Positions 1-7,955 of a DNA stretch of 14,050 nt are shown here, piece by piece. Numbering within the stretch: position 1 is the stretch's first letter; each line of letters begins with the position of its first letter. The DNA is taken from assembly GCA_033722075.1 (NCBI GenBank), contig JAWVZU010000077.1, positions 1 to 14,050 on the forward strand, given 5' to 3'. Origin of the DNA: JAWVZU01 sp033722075 (GTDB lineage: Bacteria > Pseudomonadota > Gammaproteobacteria > Xanthomonadales > SZUA-38). The notes under the pieces were generated by a model. The model was not told the DNA's origin and did no database searches. It was given only the letters and a program-made list of their open reading frames with translations. A program made the translations under genes and the position numbers.

Positions 1-65
1 ACGACACCTTCCAGGACGAGTTCTCGACCATTCTCCAGCGCCAGGCCGACCTCGAGGAAGAGTAG
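1..65 (+). CDS. tolQ: TolQ, C-terminal end only
   Basis: Only the last 20 codons and the TAG stop at 63-65 are in the window. The tail reads DTFQDEFSTILQRQADLEEE, which resembles the TolQ C-terminus (family pattern ...EF-x2-IL-x-RQ). It lies 14 bases upstream of tolR in the conserved tolQ-tolR order. TolQ is the polytopic inner-membrane subunit that, with TolR, forms the proton-driven motor energising TolA; it belongs to the same family as ExbB and MotA. The identification rests on the short tail plus synteny. Membrane segments and the operon promoter lie outside the window. Confidence 0.85.
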   Translation, partial: DTFQDEFSTILQRQADLEEE

Positions 66-79
66 GGAGGACCGAGGCA

Positions 80-501
<422 letters not shown>

Positions 502-505
<4 letters not shown>

Positions 506-1395
506 ACAGCGAGTCGGTCAGAAAGCCCTTCAAACGGCGCAGCGAACTGGCGAAGAACGGTATCGCGATCATCGAGTCCATCGCGGTACATGCCGTGTTC
601 GGGGTGGTGCTGATCTTCGGGCTGTCGGCTTCGACGCACCGCATCGACCCGGTACAAAGACCGGTCATCCAGGCTGCAGTGGTCAGCCGTCAGGCCGTTG
701 TGGAGCAACTCGAATCCAGGCGCGAGGCGGAACTGGACGCCGCCCGCCAGCAGGCTATCGAGCGTCGTCGGGCCGAAGAGCAGACCCGTCGGGAGCAGGA
801 AGCGAAGGTCCGGGCGGAGCAGGAGCGGCGCCAGCGTGAGGAAGCTCAGGCTCAAGCGATGGCGGAAGCCGAACGGAAGCGTCGTGAGGCGGCCGAGCGG
901 GAGCGCCAGATCCAGGCGGAACGCCAGAAGCAGCTGGAAGACCTGCAGCGCCAGCGGCGTGAGGCGGAAAAGGCGGCGGAGGCGGAACGCCAGCGTCTGG
1001 AGCAGATCGCCGAACAGCGGCGCCAACAGGAAGCCGATCGCCAGGCGCGGCTGGAAGAGGAACGGCGCCGGCAGTTGCTGGACCTGGAGGCCCAGCAACT
1101 GGCCGATGCGCGCCAGGCAACGCTGGAGGAGGAATGGGTGGCGTCAATTCGGATTCTCGTGACCCAGAACTGGCGTCGACCACCGTCGGCGCGTTCCGGT
1201 ACCGTGTGCATGGTCCGGGTGGACCAGCTCCCGGGCGGCGACGTGGTGAGCGCCTCGGTCATGGCCGGCTGTGAAGCGGATGAAATCACCCGCCGTTCCA
1301 TTATCGACGCGGTGATGCGTTCCGAGCCGCTACCCTATCGGGGCTACGAAAGTGTGTTTCGGCGCCAATTGACCTTTGAATTTGTGGTGAACTGA
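502..1395 (+). CDS. tolA: TolA, trans-periplasmic Tol-Pal protein
   Basis: A 297-residue protein starting with GTG inside the tolR stop (GTGA overlap). Domain I is a transmembrane helix at about residues 20-43. It contains Ser26 and His30, spaced like Ser18/His22 of E. coli TolA, which contact the TolQ-TolR motor. Domain II, at about 60-210, is a long Arg/Glu/Ala/Gln-rich helical region that spans the periplasm. Domain III, at about 213-297, is the globular C-terminal domain that binds TolB and Pal partners and is parasitised by colicins and phages. Cys236 and Cys257 sit where the family disulfide forms. E. coli TolA has 421 residues, so the helical spacer here is short. The low-complexity spacer generates long false frames on both strands. 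No unusual regulation is visible beyond coupling to tolR. Confidence 0.95.
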
Positions 1396-1397
1396 TT

Positions 1398-2711
1398 ATG
1401 AGAAGCGTGATTCTGTGCGTTCTGCTGATCGTGCTGACCCCGCCGGCTGCTCTGGCCGACGATCTGGTCATCCGTATCGACAGCCAACTGGTTGGCGCCA
1501 CGCCGATCGCCGTGGTTCCCTTCGACTGGCAGGCGGAAGGTCCGCCGCCGGCGACGGCGGTGGCGACGATCATCGGCGCAGACCTGGCCCGGACCGGGCA
1601 GTTCAGCGTGCTGCCGGACGAAGACATGATCGAACGGCCCAGCGAGATCAGCGACGTGAGCTTCGGAACCTGGCGGCGGCTGGAGGTCGATTACCTGGTG
1701 ATCGGGGTGGTGACCGGCTCCGAGGCGGCCGGCTACAACCTGCAGGTTCGCCTGTTGAACGTCCTCACCGGGGACTCGATTCTGCATCTGAACTTCCCGA
1801 GCCGGGTCGGCGGGTTGCGCTACACGGCCCACCATATCGCCGACACGATCTACGAGGAGCTGATCGGCCTGCCGGGCGTGTTTCGGACCCGGATCGCCTA
1901 CGTCACGTCAGAGGGAGTGGGTGAGAACCAGATCTACAGTCTGATGGTGGCGGATGCCGATGGCCACAATCCTTTGCCGGTTGTGCGCTCCAAGCAGCCG
2001 CTGTTGTCTCCCGCCTGGTCACCGGATGGGCGTGAACTGGCCTATGTGTCCTTCGAAAAGGGCAATTCCTCCATCTGGATCCAGGAGGTGGCCACCGGTG
2101 CTCGCCGCCGGATTGCCGATTTCAAGGGGATCAACGGCGCGCCCGCATTTTCCCCCGATGGCGACCAGCTGGCGCTGACCCTGTCCCGCACGGGCAATCC
2201 GGAGATTTACATCATGGACCTGTCTTCCGGCCGCCTGAAACAGCTGACCGAGCACTGGGCCATCGACACCGAGCCGTCCTGGCATCCGAACGGCCGGAAG
2301 ATCATCTTTACCTCCGACCGGGGCGGCAAGCCGCAGATCTACGAGGTGCCGGTCAGCGGGAATGACAAGCCCCAGCGAGTCACCCGCAAGGGCGACTACA
2401 ACGCCCGCAGCTCTTTCTCTCCCGATGGCAGCAGGATGACCATGGTTCACGGCAACAACAACGACTATCGCATCGCCGTGCTGGACACGGAAACGGAATT
2501 CCTGCAGATCGTGTCGGACGGGCGGTTGGACGAGTCGCCGAGTTTTGCGCCGAATGGTAGTATGTTGTTATATGCTTCTCGGGAGGGGAATCAGGGTGTA
2601 TTATCTGCCGTTCCCGTACTGGGCGTGACCTCAGGCGGGCAAGTAGCGCATCAATTGATTTTTGCCCAAGGTGACATCAGGGAGCCCGCGTGGTCGCCTT
2701 TTCGACAATGA
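1398..2711 (+). CDS. tolB: TolB, periplasmic beta-propeller of Tol-Pal
   Basis: A 437-residue secreted protein, close to the family norm of about 430. A Sec signal peptide covers residues 1-20 (MRSVILCVLL... ending A-L-A before Asp21). An N-terminal alpha/beta domain runs to about residue 150. It is followed by a six-bladed propeller from about residue 200, shown by repeated blade motifs such as SPAWSPDGRELAYVS, APAFSPDGDQLAL, EPSWHPNGRKIIFTSD, RSSFSPDGSRM and SPSFAPNGSMLLYAS. The end, EPAWSPFRQ, is typical. TolB shuttles between Pal and TolA and so controls the outer membrane-peptidoglycan link. The start lies 2 bp after the tolA stop. The last 50 codons change composition (TTA, TTG, GTA and AAT codons), a possible sign of an embedded promoter for pal. 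Confidence 0.97.
   Translation: MRSVILCVLLIVLTPPAALADDLVIRIDSQLVGATPIAVVPFDWQAEGPPPATAVATIIGADLARTGQFSVLPDEDMIERPSEISDVSFGTWRRLEVDYLVIGVVTGSEAAGYNLQVRLLNVLTGDSILHLNFPSRVGGLRYTAHHIADTIYEELIGLPGVFRTRIAYVTSEGVGENQIYSLMVADADGHNPLPVVRSKQPLLSPAWSPDGRELAYVSFEKGNSSIWIQEVATGARRRIADFKGINGAPAFSPDGDQLALTLSRTGNPEIYIMDLSSGRLKQLTEHWAIDTEPSWHPNGRKIIFTSDRGGKPQIYEVPVSGNDKPQRVTRKGDYNARSSFSPDGSRMTMVHGNNNDYRIAVLDTETEFLQIVSDGRLDESPSFAPNGSMLLYASREGNQGVLSAVPVLGVTSGGQVAHQLIFAQGDIREPAWSPFRQ
2545..2574 (+). promoter_or_regulatory. Candidate internal promoter for pal inside tolB
   Basis: TTGCGC at 2545-2550 and TATATG at 2569-2574 are 18 bp apart, each a partial match to a sigma-70 hexamer. They lie in an AT-rich island within the GC-rich tolB gene, about 180 bp before the pal start. 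Pal is usually needed in much larger amounts than TolB, so a separate promoter would make sense. This is inference from sequence pattern only; the hexamers are not strong. Confidence 0.28.
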
Positions 2712-2755
2712 ACAAATCCTTTCCAATACATCCCAAGCAAATAGGGGAGTTGACG

Positions 2756-3286
2756 ATGAAAACCGCGTTTAAGTTTGTAATGGTGGCGCTGCTCGGATTG
2801 ACGCTCGCCGCTTGTAAGAAGGAAGAAGTGAAGCCGGAGCCGACTCCGGAACCGACGCCGCAGGAGCAGCCGCAGCAGCCGGAGACCCAGCCGTTGCCGC
2901 CGCTTTCGGACAACACCGATCCGCGCAACCTGGACCGTGAGGGCAGCCTGCTTTCCAAGCGGGTGATCCTGTTCGATTTCGACAAGTCCACGATCCGTCC
3001 CGAGTACCGGGAGATCCTGGCTGCGCACGGTGAGTTCATGGCGGCCAACAGCAATTACCAGGCCACCCTGGAAGGTCACGCCGACGAGCGTGGCACCCGC
3101 GAGTACAACCTTGGGTTGGGCGAGCGCCGAGCCGATTCGGTCTCGGACGTGCTCGACGCCCAGGGCGCGGCTGGCAGCCAGCTCAGCAACGTGTCCTACG
3201 GTGAAGAACGTCCGGTCTGCACTGCAAGCAACGAGAGCTGCTGGCAGCGCAATCGCCGGGTGGAGATCATCTACACCCGGAACTGA
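2756..3286 (+). CDS. pal: Pal, peptidoglycan-associated outer-membrane lipoprotein
   Basis: A 176-residue lipoprotein. The start at 2756 is preferred over an in-frame ATG at 2690 because it follows an AGGGGAG ribosome site at 2743-2749 and begins a proper signal sequence. The signal ends in the lipobox LAAC, giving the lipidated Cys20. Lys at +2 predicts outer-membrane rather than inner-membrane retention. A Pro/Glu/Gln-rich tether (about 25-50) leads to an OmpA-type peptidoglycan-binding domain (about 60-176). That domain has FDFDKSTIRPEY and the GHADERGTREYNLGLGERRA signature, whose Asp and Arg hold diaminopimelate. The C-terminus, RNRRVEIIY, is standard. Pal is the outer-membrane anchor of the Tol-Pal complex. 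Its stop overlaps the cpoB start by 1 bp. Confidence 0.97.
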   Translation: MKTAFKFVMVALLGLTLAACKKEEVKPEPTPEPTPQEQPQQPETQPLPPLSDNTDPRNLDREGSLLSKRVILFDFDKSTIRPEYREILAAHGEFMAANSNYQATLEGHADERGTREYNLGLGERRADSVSDVLDAQGAAGSQLSNVSYGEERPVCTASNESCWQRNRRVEIIYTRN

Positions 3287-4248
3287 TGACGATCCGGCGT
3301 ACAGGCATAATGGCGGCAGCCCTCGTGGCTGCCGCTTTATTATCGGTTCCCGCCTTTGCCCAGCGGGAGACGCTGGCCGAGCGTGTCGCGCGCCTGGAAC
3401 AGCAGCTCGCGACCGGTGGGGATGCCGACTCGCGCCAGACGCTGGCCGATCTGGTGTTCGAGATGAACCAGCTCCAGGCGGAAGTGCGCGACCTGCGCGG
3501 CATGGTCGAGGACCTGGGGTTCGAGCTCGAAAACCTGCGTGAAGCGCAACGGGATCAGTATCTCGATCTGGACCGTCGCCTTTCCGGGCTGAGCGGGTCG
3601 GGAACGCAAACGTCGGGACAGCGCCCGGCAGACAGCGGATTCTCCCGTCGCACGGTCGTCCGGTCTCCCAGCGGTACGGTCGGCGATGAGCCCTTGACTT
3701 CGCCCGCTCCCACGGATTCAGCGCCCGGCGGCGGCGAGCCGGTGACGCTGACCGAAGATGAACTTCCCGAGGTTCGGGAAGAGATCGATGCCGGACTGGA
3801 AACCTCGGGACTCGGGCGAGCCCAGTCCGCCGACGTGGCGCCGATCGCAGATCCCATGGCGGAAAAGCAGGCCTACGACGAGGCGTTCGATTCGCTCAAG
3901 AACGGTCGCTACGCCGAGGCGTCCCGCCAATTCTCGAGCTTCGTCGAGCGTTATCCAAGCAGCGAATACGCGGACAACGCCCAATACTGGCTGGGGGAGT
4001 CCTATTACGTCACCCGTAATTACCGCGTTGCGCTGGATACCTTTCAGAAGCTGATCAGCCAATTTCCCGACAGTGCAAAAGTCCCCGATGCCCAGCTCAA
4101 GATCGGCTTGTCCTATTACTCGATGCAGAATTGGGAAGCAGCGGAACAGGAACTGGAGCGCGTGGTCGAGACCTACCCGGGGACGACACCGGCGCGGCTG
4201 GCCCAGAACCGGCTGCGCACCATGCGCATCGAAGGTTATATCGAATAA
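3286..4248 (+). CDS. cpoB: CpoB/YbgF, Tol-Pal and cell-wall coordination protein
   Basis: A 320-residue periplasmic protein starting in a TGATG junction with pal. A signal peptide ends at about residue 25 (VPAFA before Gln26). A second ATG at residue 9 could also give a working signal. Residues about 28-110 form the trimeric coiled coil (LAERVARLEQQL..., then heptads through EVRDLRGMVEDLGFELENL). Residues about 115-190 are a Ser/Gly/Pro-rich linker that is longer than in E. coli, whose protein has about 263 residues. Residues about 195-320 hold TPR repeats (AYDEAFDSLKNGRYAEASRQF, ...AQYWLGESYYVTRNYRVALDTF, ...KIGLSYYSMQNWEAAEQEL). CpoB links Tol-Pal constriction to PBP1B-LpoB peptidoglycan synthesis in E. 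coli. It is the last gene of the tol-pal cluster here. Confidence 0.95.
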   Translation: MTIRRTGIMAAALVAAALLSVPAFAQRETLAERVARLEQQLATGGDADSRQTLADLVFEMNQLQAEVRDLRGMVEDLGFELENLREAQRDQYLDLDRRLSGLSGSGTQTSGQRPADSGFSRRTVVRSPSGTVGDEPLTSPAPTDSAPGGGEPVTLTEDELPEVREEIDAGLETSGLGRAQSADVAPIADPMAEKQAYDEAFDSLKNGRYAEASRQFSSFVERYPSSEYADNAQYWLGESYYVTRNYRVALDTFQKLISQFPDSAKVPDAQLKIGLSYYSMQNWEAAEQELERVVETYPGTTPARLAQNRLRTMRIEGYIE

Positions 4249-4305
4249 TGCAGGCTCAGCCGGGCTGATCTGCCAGACGCTTTTACGATCTATTCCAAAG
4301 CGGCA

Positions 4306-4436
4306 AACCATGAAAACCATGAACCACATGAAGCTGTGTGGGTTCACCTGCTGACCAGACGAATCCCCATGCCTTCACGTCTTCATGGTTGCGCCGTGGT
4401 GCGCGCGCCAGCGCCCTTTCATGTATTTTCATGGTT
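4306..4436. repeat. Three-copy CATGAA/TTCATG repeat in the cpoB-queE spacer
   Basis: The 226-bp spacer contains three versions of one word of about 20 bp. Two are on the plus strand: CTTCACGTCTTCATGGTT at 4373-4390 and TTTCATGTATTTTCATGGTT at 4417-4436. The third is inverted at 4306-4333; its reverse complement starts CTTCATGTGG and continues as two TTCATGGTT units. The arms can pair around a GC-rich centre with GCGCGCGCC at 4401-4409. The layout resembles a dispersed intergenic palindromic element, but the copy number in the genome cannot be seen here. Nothing else was recognised in the spacer. Confidence 0.6.
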
Positions 4437-4474
4437 CGATACTTTCGTATCGCGAGACCCGGCCATCCCTTGCA

Positions 4475-5155
4475 ATGATCACTGAATCTCCATCTCCGCG
4501 CGTCGAGCAGCGCGCCGAACAGCTGAAGATCACGGAGATCTTCCACTCCATCCAGGGCGAGGCCGATGCGGTCGGATGGCCGACCGTGTTCGTCCGCCTC
4601 ACCGGCTGCCCGCTACGCTGCACCTACTGCGATACCGAATATGCGTTCCACGGCGGCCGCTGGATGAGCTTTGACGAGATCCTCGAAGAAGTTTCAGGGT
4701 ACGCGACGCGCCGAGTCTGCGTCACCGGCGGTGAGCCGCTTGCACAGAAACGCTGTATCGAGTTGCTCAAGCGCCTGTGCGATGCAGGCCACGAAGTGTC
4801 GCTGGAGACCAGTGGCGCAGTTGACCTCGCACCGGTCGATCAGCGGGTGCGCAAGGTGATGGATCTGAAAACACCGGCTTCCGGTGAAGTGCAGCGCAAC
4901 CGGTTGGAGAATCTGGCTTTGCTGGGCTCCGGCGATCAGCTCAAGTTCGTCATCTGCAATCGGGACGATTTCGAATGGGCCTGCCGCCAGCTCGAGGAGC
5001 GCCCGCCCGCGGAGGAAGTGCAGGTTCTTTTCTCGCCCAGCTATGGTGAACTGGAACCGAGGTTACTGGCCGAATGGATCCTGGCCGACCGAATCGAAGT
5101 TCGCTTGCAGCTGCAGGTCCACAAGTACCTGTGGGGCTCGGAGCCAGGGCGATGA
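4475..5155 (+). CDS. queE: QueE, 7-carboxy-7-deazaguanine synthase (radical SAM)
   Basis: A 226-residue radical SAM enzyme that converts 6-carboxy-tetrahydropterin to 7-carboxy-7-deazaguanine in queuosine precursor synthesis. It has the family entry motif IFHSIQGEA. The iron-sulfur cysteines are in the canonical CX3CX2C pattern at Cys45, Cys49 and Cys52 (GCPLRCTYCDTEYAFHGG). The SAM-binding VTGGEPL is at about 83-89. The frame stays open upstream to 4385, but those codons run through the repeat element and read as unnatural protein. The ATG at 4475 places the KITEIFHSIQGE motif at the usual distance from the N-terminus. No good ribosome site precedes it. The stop overlaps queC by 4 bp (ATGA). 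The gene follows tol-pal-cpoB, as in many gammaproteobacteria. Confidence 0.95.
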   Translation: MITESPSPRVEQRAEQLKITEIFHSIQGEADAVGWPTVFVRLTGCPLRCTYCDTEYAFHGGRWMSFDEILEEVSGYATRRVCVTGGEPLAQKRCIELLKRLCDAGHEVSLETSGAVDLAPVDQRVRKVMDLKTPASGEVQRNRLENLALLGSGDQLKFVICNRDDFEWACRQLEERPPAEEVQVLFSPSYGELEPRLLAEWILADRIEVRLQLQVHKYLWGSEPGR

Positions 5156-5829
5156 CTGGAGCCAAAAGGGCCGTCGTGCTGCTTTCCGGCGGACTGGACT
5201 CCGCGACGACCCTCGCCATTGCAGTCGACGGCGGCTTTGAATGCCGCACGTTGGCCGTCGACTATGGTCAGCGGCACCGTTCCGAGCTGGCTGCATCTGC
5301 CGAATTGTCCCGCATGCTCGGGGCCGTAGACCATCGCATCATCCGGATCGACCTGCGGGCCATCGGCGGCTCGGCGTTGACGGCCGACATCGAAGTTCCA
5401 ACCAGCCCGGCGGAAGGAATTCCGGTGACCTATGTGCCGGCCCGCAACACGATCCTGCTCGGCGCTGCGCTGGGTTACGCCGAGACGCTTGGGTCGACCG
5501 ATCTGTTTATCGGCGTCAACGCGGTAGACTATTCGGGCTATCCGGACTGTCGGCCCGCGTTCATCCGCGCCTTCGAGGAATTGGCGCACGTGGCGACCAA
5601 GGCCGGAGTCGAAGGCAGCGCTTATCGGATTCACACGCCGCTCATCGATCTGACCAAGGCCGAGATCGTCAAGCGCGGAGCAGCGCTGGGGGTGGATTAT
5701 TCGCGGACCGTGTCCTGCTATCGCGCCGATGATGAGGGTCGGGCCTGCGGCAAATGTGATTCGTGCCGTTTTCGGGCCCAGGGTTTCAGTGACGCGGGTC
5801 TCCCGGATCCCACGCGTTATCGCGTTTGA
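5152..5829 (+). CDS. queC: QueC, 7-cyano-7-deazaguanine (preQ0) synthase
   Basis: A 225-residue ATP-dependent enzyme that converts 7-carboxy-7-deazaguanine to preQ0 using ammonia, the step after QueE. The PP-loop motif SGGLDS is at residues 12-17. Internal family motifs include YGQRHRSEL, YVPARNTILL and IGVNAVDYSGYPDCRP. The C-terminal zinc site is complete: Cys189, Cys199, Cys202 and Cys205 in SCYRADDEGRACGKCDSC. The ATG at 5152 lies in the queE stop and puts the PP-loop next to the N-terminus as usual, so the open frame further upstream is ignored. The gene is translationally coupled to queE. Its last 44 bp overlap a possible small gene on the other strand. No terminator is evident after the stop. 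Confidence 0.96.
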   Translation: MTGAKRAVVLLSGGLDSATTLAIAVDGGFECRTLAVDYGQRHRSELAASAELSRMLGAVDHRIIRIDLRAIGGSALTADIEVPTSPAEGIPVTYVPARNTILLGAALGYAETLGSTDLFIGVNAVDYSGYPDCRPAFIRAFEELAHVATKAGVEGSAYRIHTPLIDLTKAEIVKRGAALGVDYSRTVSCYRADDEGRACGKCDSCRFRAQGFSDAGLPDPTRYRV

Positions 5830-5917
5830 TCCGGATCGGGCGGGTCAGCAGGAAGACCGAAATCGCCGCCAGGGCGACGGCGATTCCGATTCTCAGGCCA
5901 AGATACTCGAGTGCCAT
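5786..5917 (-). CDS. Possible 43-residue single-pass membrane peptide
   Basis: The minus strand from ATG at 5917 to TGA at 5786 encodes 43 residues. The hydrophobic core is IGIAVALAAISVFLL (about residues 10-24). A basic stretch, TRPIRIKR, follows, then a Trp/Asp/Pro-rich tail. The positive charges after the helix suggest an N-out, C-in single-pass protein. Third positions are mostly G or C, like the neighbours. It lies 96 bp downstream of tolC on the same strand, and its 3' end overlaps the end of queC in the opposite direction. Against it, no good ribosome site precedes the ATG (the upstream bases read CTCTCCC), and a short open frame is expected by chance in GC-rich DNA. I do not recognise a family. 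Confidence 0.3.
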   Translation of the reverse strand: MALEYLGLRIGIAVALAAISVFLLTRPIRIKRDNAWDPGDPRH

Positions 5918-6013
5918 GGGAGAGTCTCAGTTCTTTGGTGCGGGCCAGCATGCCCGGCCTGCACCGTGTCCGCCTTGACTTCGCTCAAGTCCGGGCACTC
6001 TCCCTGACCGGCG

Positions 6014-7387
6014 CTACTCGCTGTCCGCAGAGCCGGCTTCGACCAGCAGCTGATTGATCGCGGCGATGTCGTCGCGAGTCAGGGTCCCGGCAGCTTCCTT
6101 GAGCCGGAGCCGGTTGAGGATGTAGTCGTGCCGGGCCTGCGAGTAGTCTCGCTGAGCCTGGAACAGCTGCTGCTGCGAGAGCAGCACGTCGACGATGGTC
6201 CGGGTTCCGACCTCGAAACCGGCTTCCGTCGCTTCCAGCGCACTCTGCGCCGAAATGACGGCCTGCTCGCGAGCCTCGACTTCCAGAATGCTCGCCTGAG
6301 TGCCTCGAAAGGCGTTCCGGGCCTGGCGAATCACTGCCCGGCGCTGCTCTTCGTAAGTCTGTTGAGCGGCTTCCAGATCGGCAACCGCCTGGCGGACCCG
6401 GCTGCTGGTCCGTCCGCCGGTGTAGATGGGGACAGTGACGGCCAGCTGGATCTGAACGTCTTCCGCCACAGCATCGGTGGTCCCGATCACGTTCTGGAAG
6501 TCGTCCCGGAGGATGAACTGGTTGTTGGTGAACTCGTTGTAGCTGAGCGTTGCGCCGACCGTCGGATAGAATTCCGACTTGCTCAGCGCCACGCCCATGT
6601 GCGCAACATCCACGCCCAAACGTGCCGAGCGCAGGGCCGGACTGTTCTCCACGGCGATGTCGACCCACGCATTGAGGTCATTGGGCTCGGGAATTTCCGA
6701 GGGCAACTCCTCCTGGACCGGATCGAGCTTGTCGACGTAGACGTTGGTCAGCTCCTGCAGGGCTTCCTTGGCGTCGCTCAGGTTGTTCTCGGCAACGATC
6801 ACGCGGGCCCGGGCATTGTCGTAGCGGGCCTTGGATTCGTGCACGTCCGTGATAGCCGTCAAGCCCACCTCGTAGCGCTGCTCGGCCTGCTCAAGCTGAC
6901 GCCCGACGGCGCGCTCCTCGGCCATGGCGAAGGCCAATGCATCTTCGGCGGTCAGAACCGCAAAATAGCGCTCGGCGCCGCGCAGGACAAAGTCCTGCAG
7001 GGCGGCATCGTAGTCGGCCTGGGCCTGTTCCGCACGCGCACGCGACTGGTCGAGCTTCTTGTAATTGCCGTGGTCATAGATCGTCTGGCGCACTTCCAGG
7101 CGAAGGTTCTCGTTATCGGTGTCCGTGTCGGAGACTTCCATTCCGTTGATCGAGAAGGTGGAATCGCCCTCGGTAATGGACCCGGTACCGGTGATCTGTG
7201 GCAGGAAGTTGGCGAATGCCTGACGTTTGCCCTCGGCGGTGCTCTCGAAACGAGCCTTTGCGGCCAGGAGCGCCGGGTCGCTGGAATAGGCCATCTCGTA
7301 GATGTCGATGAGATCTTCGGCCGCAGCGCTGCTGGAACCGACGAGGCCTGCGATGAGCAGAGCCAGTGTTTTCTTTTTCCCGTCCAT
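6014..7387 (-). CDS. tolC: TolC-family outer-membrane channel
   Basis: A 457-residue outer-membrane efflux/secretion channel. A signal peptide covers residues 1-23 (lysine-rich start, ending S-A-A-A before Glu24). The mature protein has the two tandem TolC halves. The first starts LIDIYEMAYSSDPALLAAKA and has the periplasmic helix EQAEQRYEVGLTAITDVHES. The second has EQAVISAQSALEATEAGFEVGTRTIVDVL, the hallmark repeat of TolC, and VPIYTGGRTSSRVRQA. Trimers form the exit duct for RND pumps and type I secretion. The length is close to E. coli TolC (about 490) with a short C-terminal tail. The start has an AAGGA ribosome site 7 bases upstream. No pump or adaptor genes adjoin it, so it probably serves several systems. 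No convincing promoter was seen in the 217 bp upstream. Confidence 0.93.
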   Translation of the reverse strand: MDGKKKTLALLIAGLVGSSSAAAEDLIDIYEMAYSSDPALLAAKARFESTAEGKRQAFANFLPQITGTGSITEGDSTFSINGMEVSDTDTDNENLRLEVRQTIYDHGNYKKLDQSRARAEQAQADYDAALQDFVLRGAERYFAVLTAEDALAFAMAEERAVGRQLEQAEQRYEVGLTAITDVHESKARYDNARARVIVAENNLSDAKEALQELTNVYVDKLDPVQEELPSEIPEPNDLNAWVDIAVENSPALRSARLGVDVAHMGVALSKSEFYPTVGATLSYNEFTNNQFILRDDFQNVIGTTDAVAEDVQIQLAVTVPIYTGGRTSSRVRQAVADLEAAQQTYEEQRRAVIRQARNAFRGTQASILEVEAREQAVISAQSALEATEAGFEVGTRTIVDVLLSQQQLFQAQRDYSQARHDYILNRLRLKEAAGTLTRDDIAAINQLLVEAGSADSE

Positions 7388-7550
7388 GCTTGAGTCCTTA
7401 AAGTGCCATTCGATGTCGGGGCGAAACCCCCAGAAACGGCCTATCTTCCCGGTTTTGGCGGGGAGATCAATGTGCCATATTTCCAGGTTTGACCCGGAAA
7501 CCGGGCTTACAGGCCGTCAGGACGGTTGATTTGGGCGCAGACGGTGTGAC

Positions 7551-7596
7551 GGCGGCGGGAATCCGGCAACCTCCGTTGGGTTGTCCGGATGCCGCC
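7551..7596 (-). terminator. Interrupted hairpin between the RRM gene and tolC
   Basis: Arms at 7551-7571 and 7579-7596 pair as GGCGGC/GCCGCC, ATCCGG/CCGGAT and CAACC/GGTTG, with a 4-base bulge, a 1-base bulge and a 7-base loop. It starts 9 bp after the stop of the upstream minus-strand RRM gene, the right place for transcript termination or 3'-end protection. There is no T run on either strand, so it is not a standard intrinsic terminator. A smaller hairpin, CCCGG-AAA-CCGGG, sits at 7493-7505. Confidence 0.4.
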
Positions 7597-7604
7597 GAAG
7601 CGGG

Positions 7605-7877
7605 TTAGATCGGAGCCGAACGGTAGCGGGGCGTCTTCTTCTTGCGCTGGATCCGGACCTTCAAGTGGCTCCCGTCCAGCATCTTGCCGTCCAGGGAGTC
7701 GACCGCATCACGCGCTTCGTGACCTTCCATTCGCAGCCGCGCCATGCCCTTGCAGTGGCCGGAGAAAATATCTCGGGCCATGCGCAATTCGTGCACCCGA
7801 CCGTGTTCTTCAAAGATGGATTCAACTTGTTTTTCAGTGGCGGAACGCGGCAGACCGCGGACAGCAATAGTCAGCAT
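7605..7877 (-). CDS. Small RRM-fold protein with degenerate RNP motifs
   Basis: A 90-residue protein with the layout of one RNA recognition motif. Beta-1/RNP2 is at residues 2-9 (LTIAVRGL). The helix is TEKQVESIFEEHGRVHELRMARD. RNP1 is at about 42-50 (CKGMARLRM). Then come EARDAVDSLDGKMLDGSHLKVRI and a basic tail, QRKKKTPRYR. The fold pattern is clear, but the three aromatic positions that normally stack on RNA are lost. RNP2 has Ala6 instead of Phe/Tyr, and RNP1 has Met45 and Arg47 where KGFGFV is expected. RNA binding could instead rely on the basic tail and loops, or the domain could bind protein. A strong AAGGAGGT ribosome site at 7881-7888 supports the start. The gene is alone, upstream of tolC, with a hairpin between them. 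Confidence 0.85.
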   Translation of the reverse strand: MLTIAVRGLPRSATEKQVESIFEEHGRVHELRMARDIFSGHCKGMARLRMEGHEARDAVDSLDGKMLDGSHLKVRIQRKKKTPRYRSAPI

Positions 7878-7955
7878 GGGACCTCCTTGGTTGTCTGGAA
7901 CGTTGGGATTCGAGAAGCCGCAGATCCGATGAGCATCGAAAGCGGCAGTCCCTCC

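Noticed and set aside
4249..4474. A preQ1 riboswitch upstream of queE
   Set aside because: I looked for a preQ1-like stem followed by an A-rich tail near the queE start and saw only the TTCATGGTT repeats.
4385..4474. An N-terminal extension of QueE
   Set aside because: The extra 30 codons lie in the repeat element and would push the radical SAM entry motif too far from the N-terminus.
6128..7393. A 421-codon open frame on the plus strand opposite tolC
   Set aside because: tolC has a signal peptide, family repeats and a ribosome site on the other strand. The plus frame resembles no protein family.
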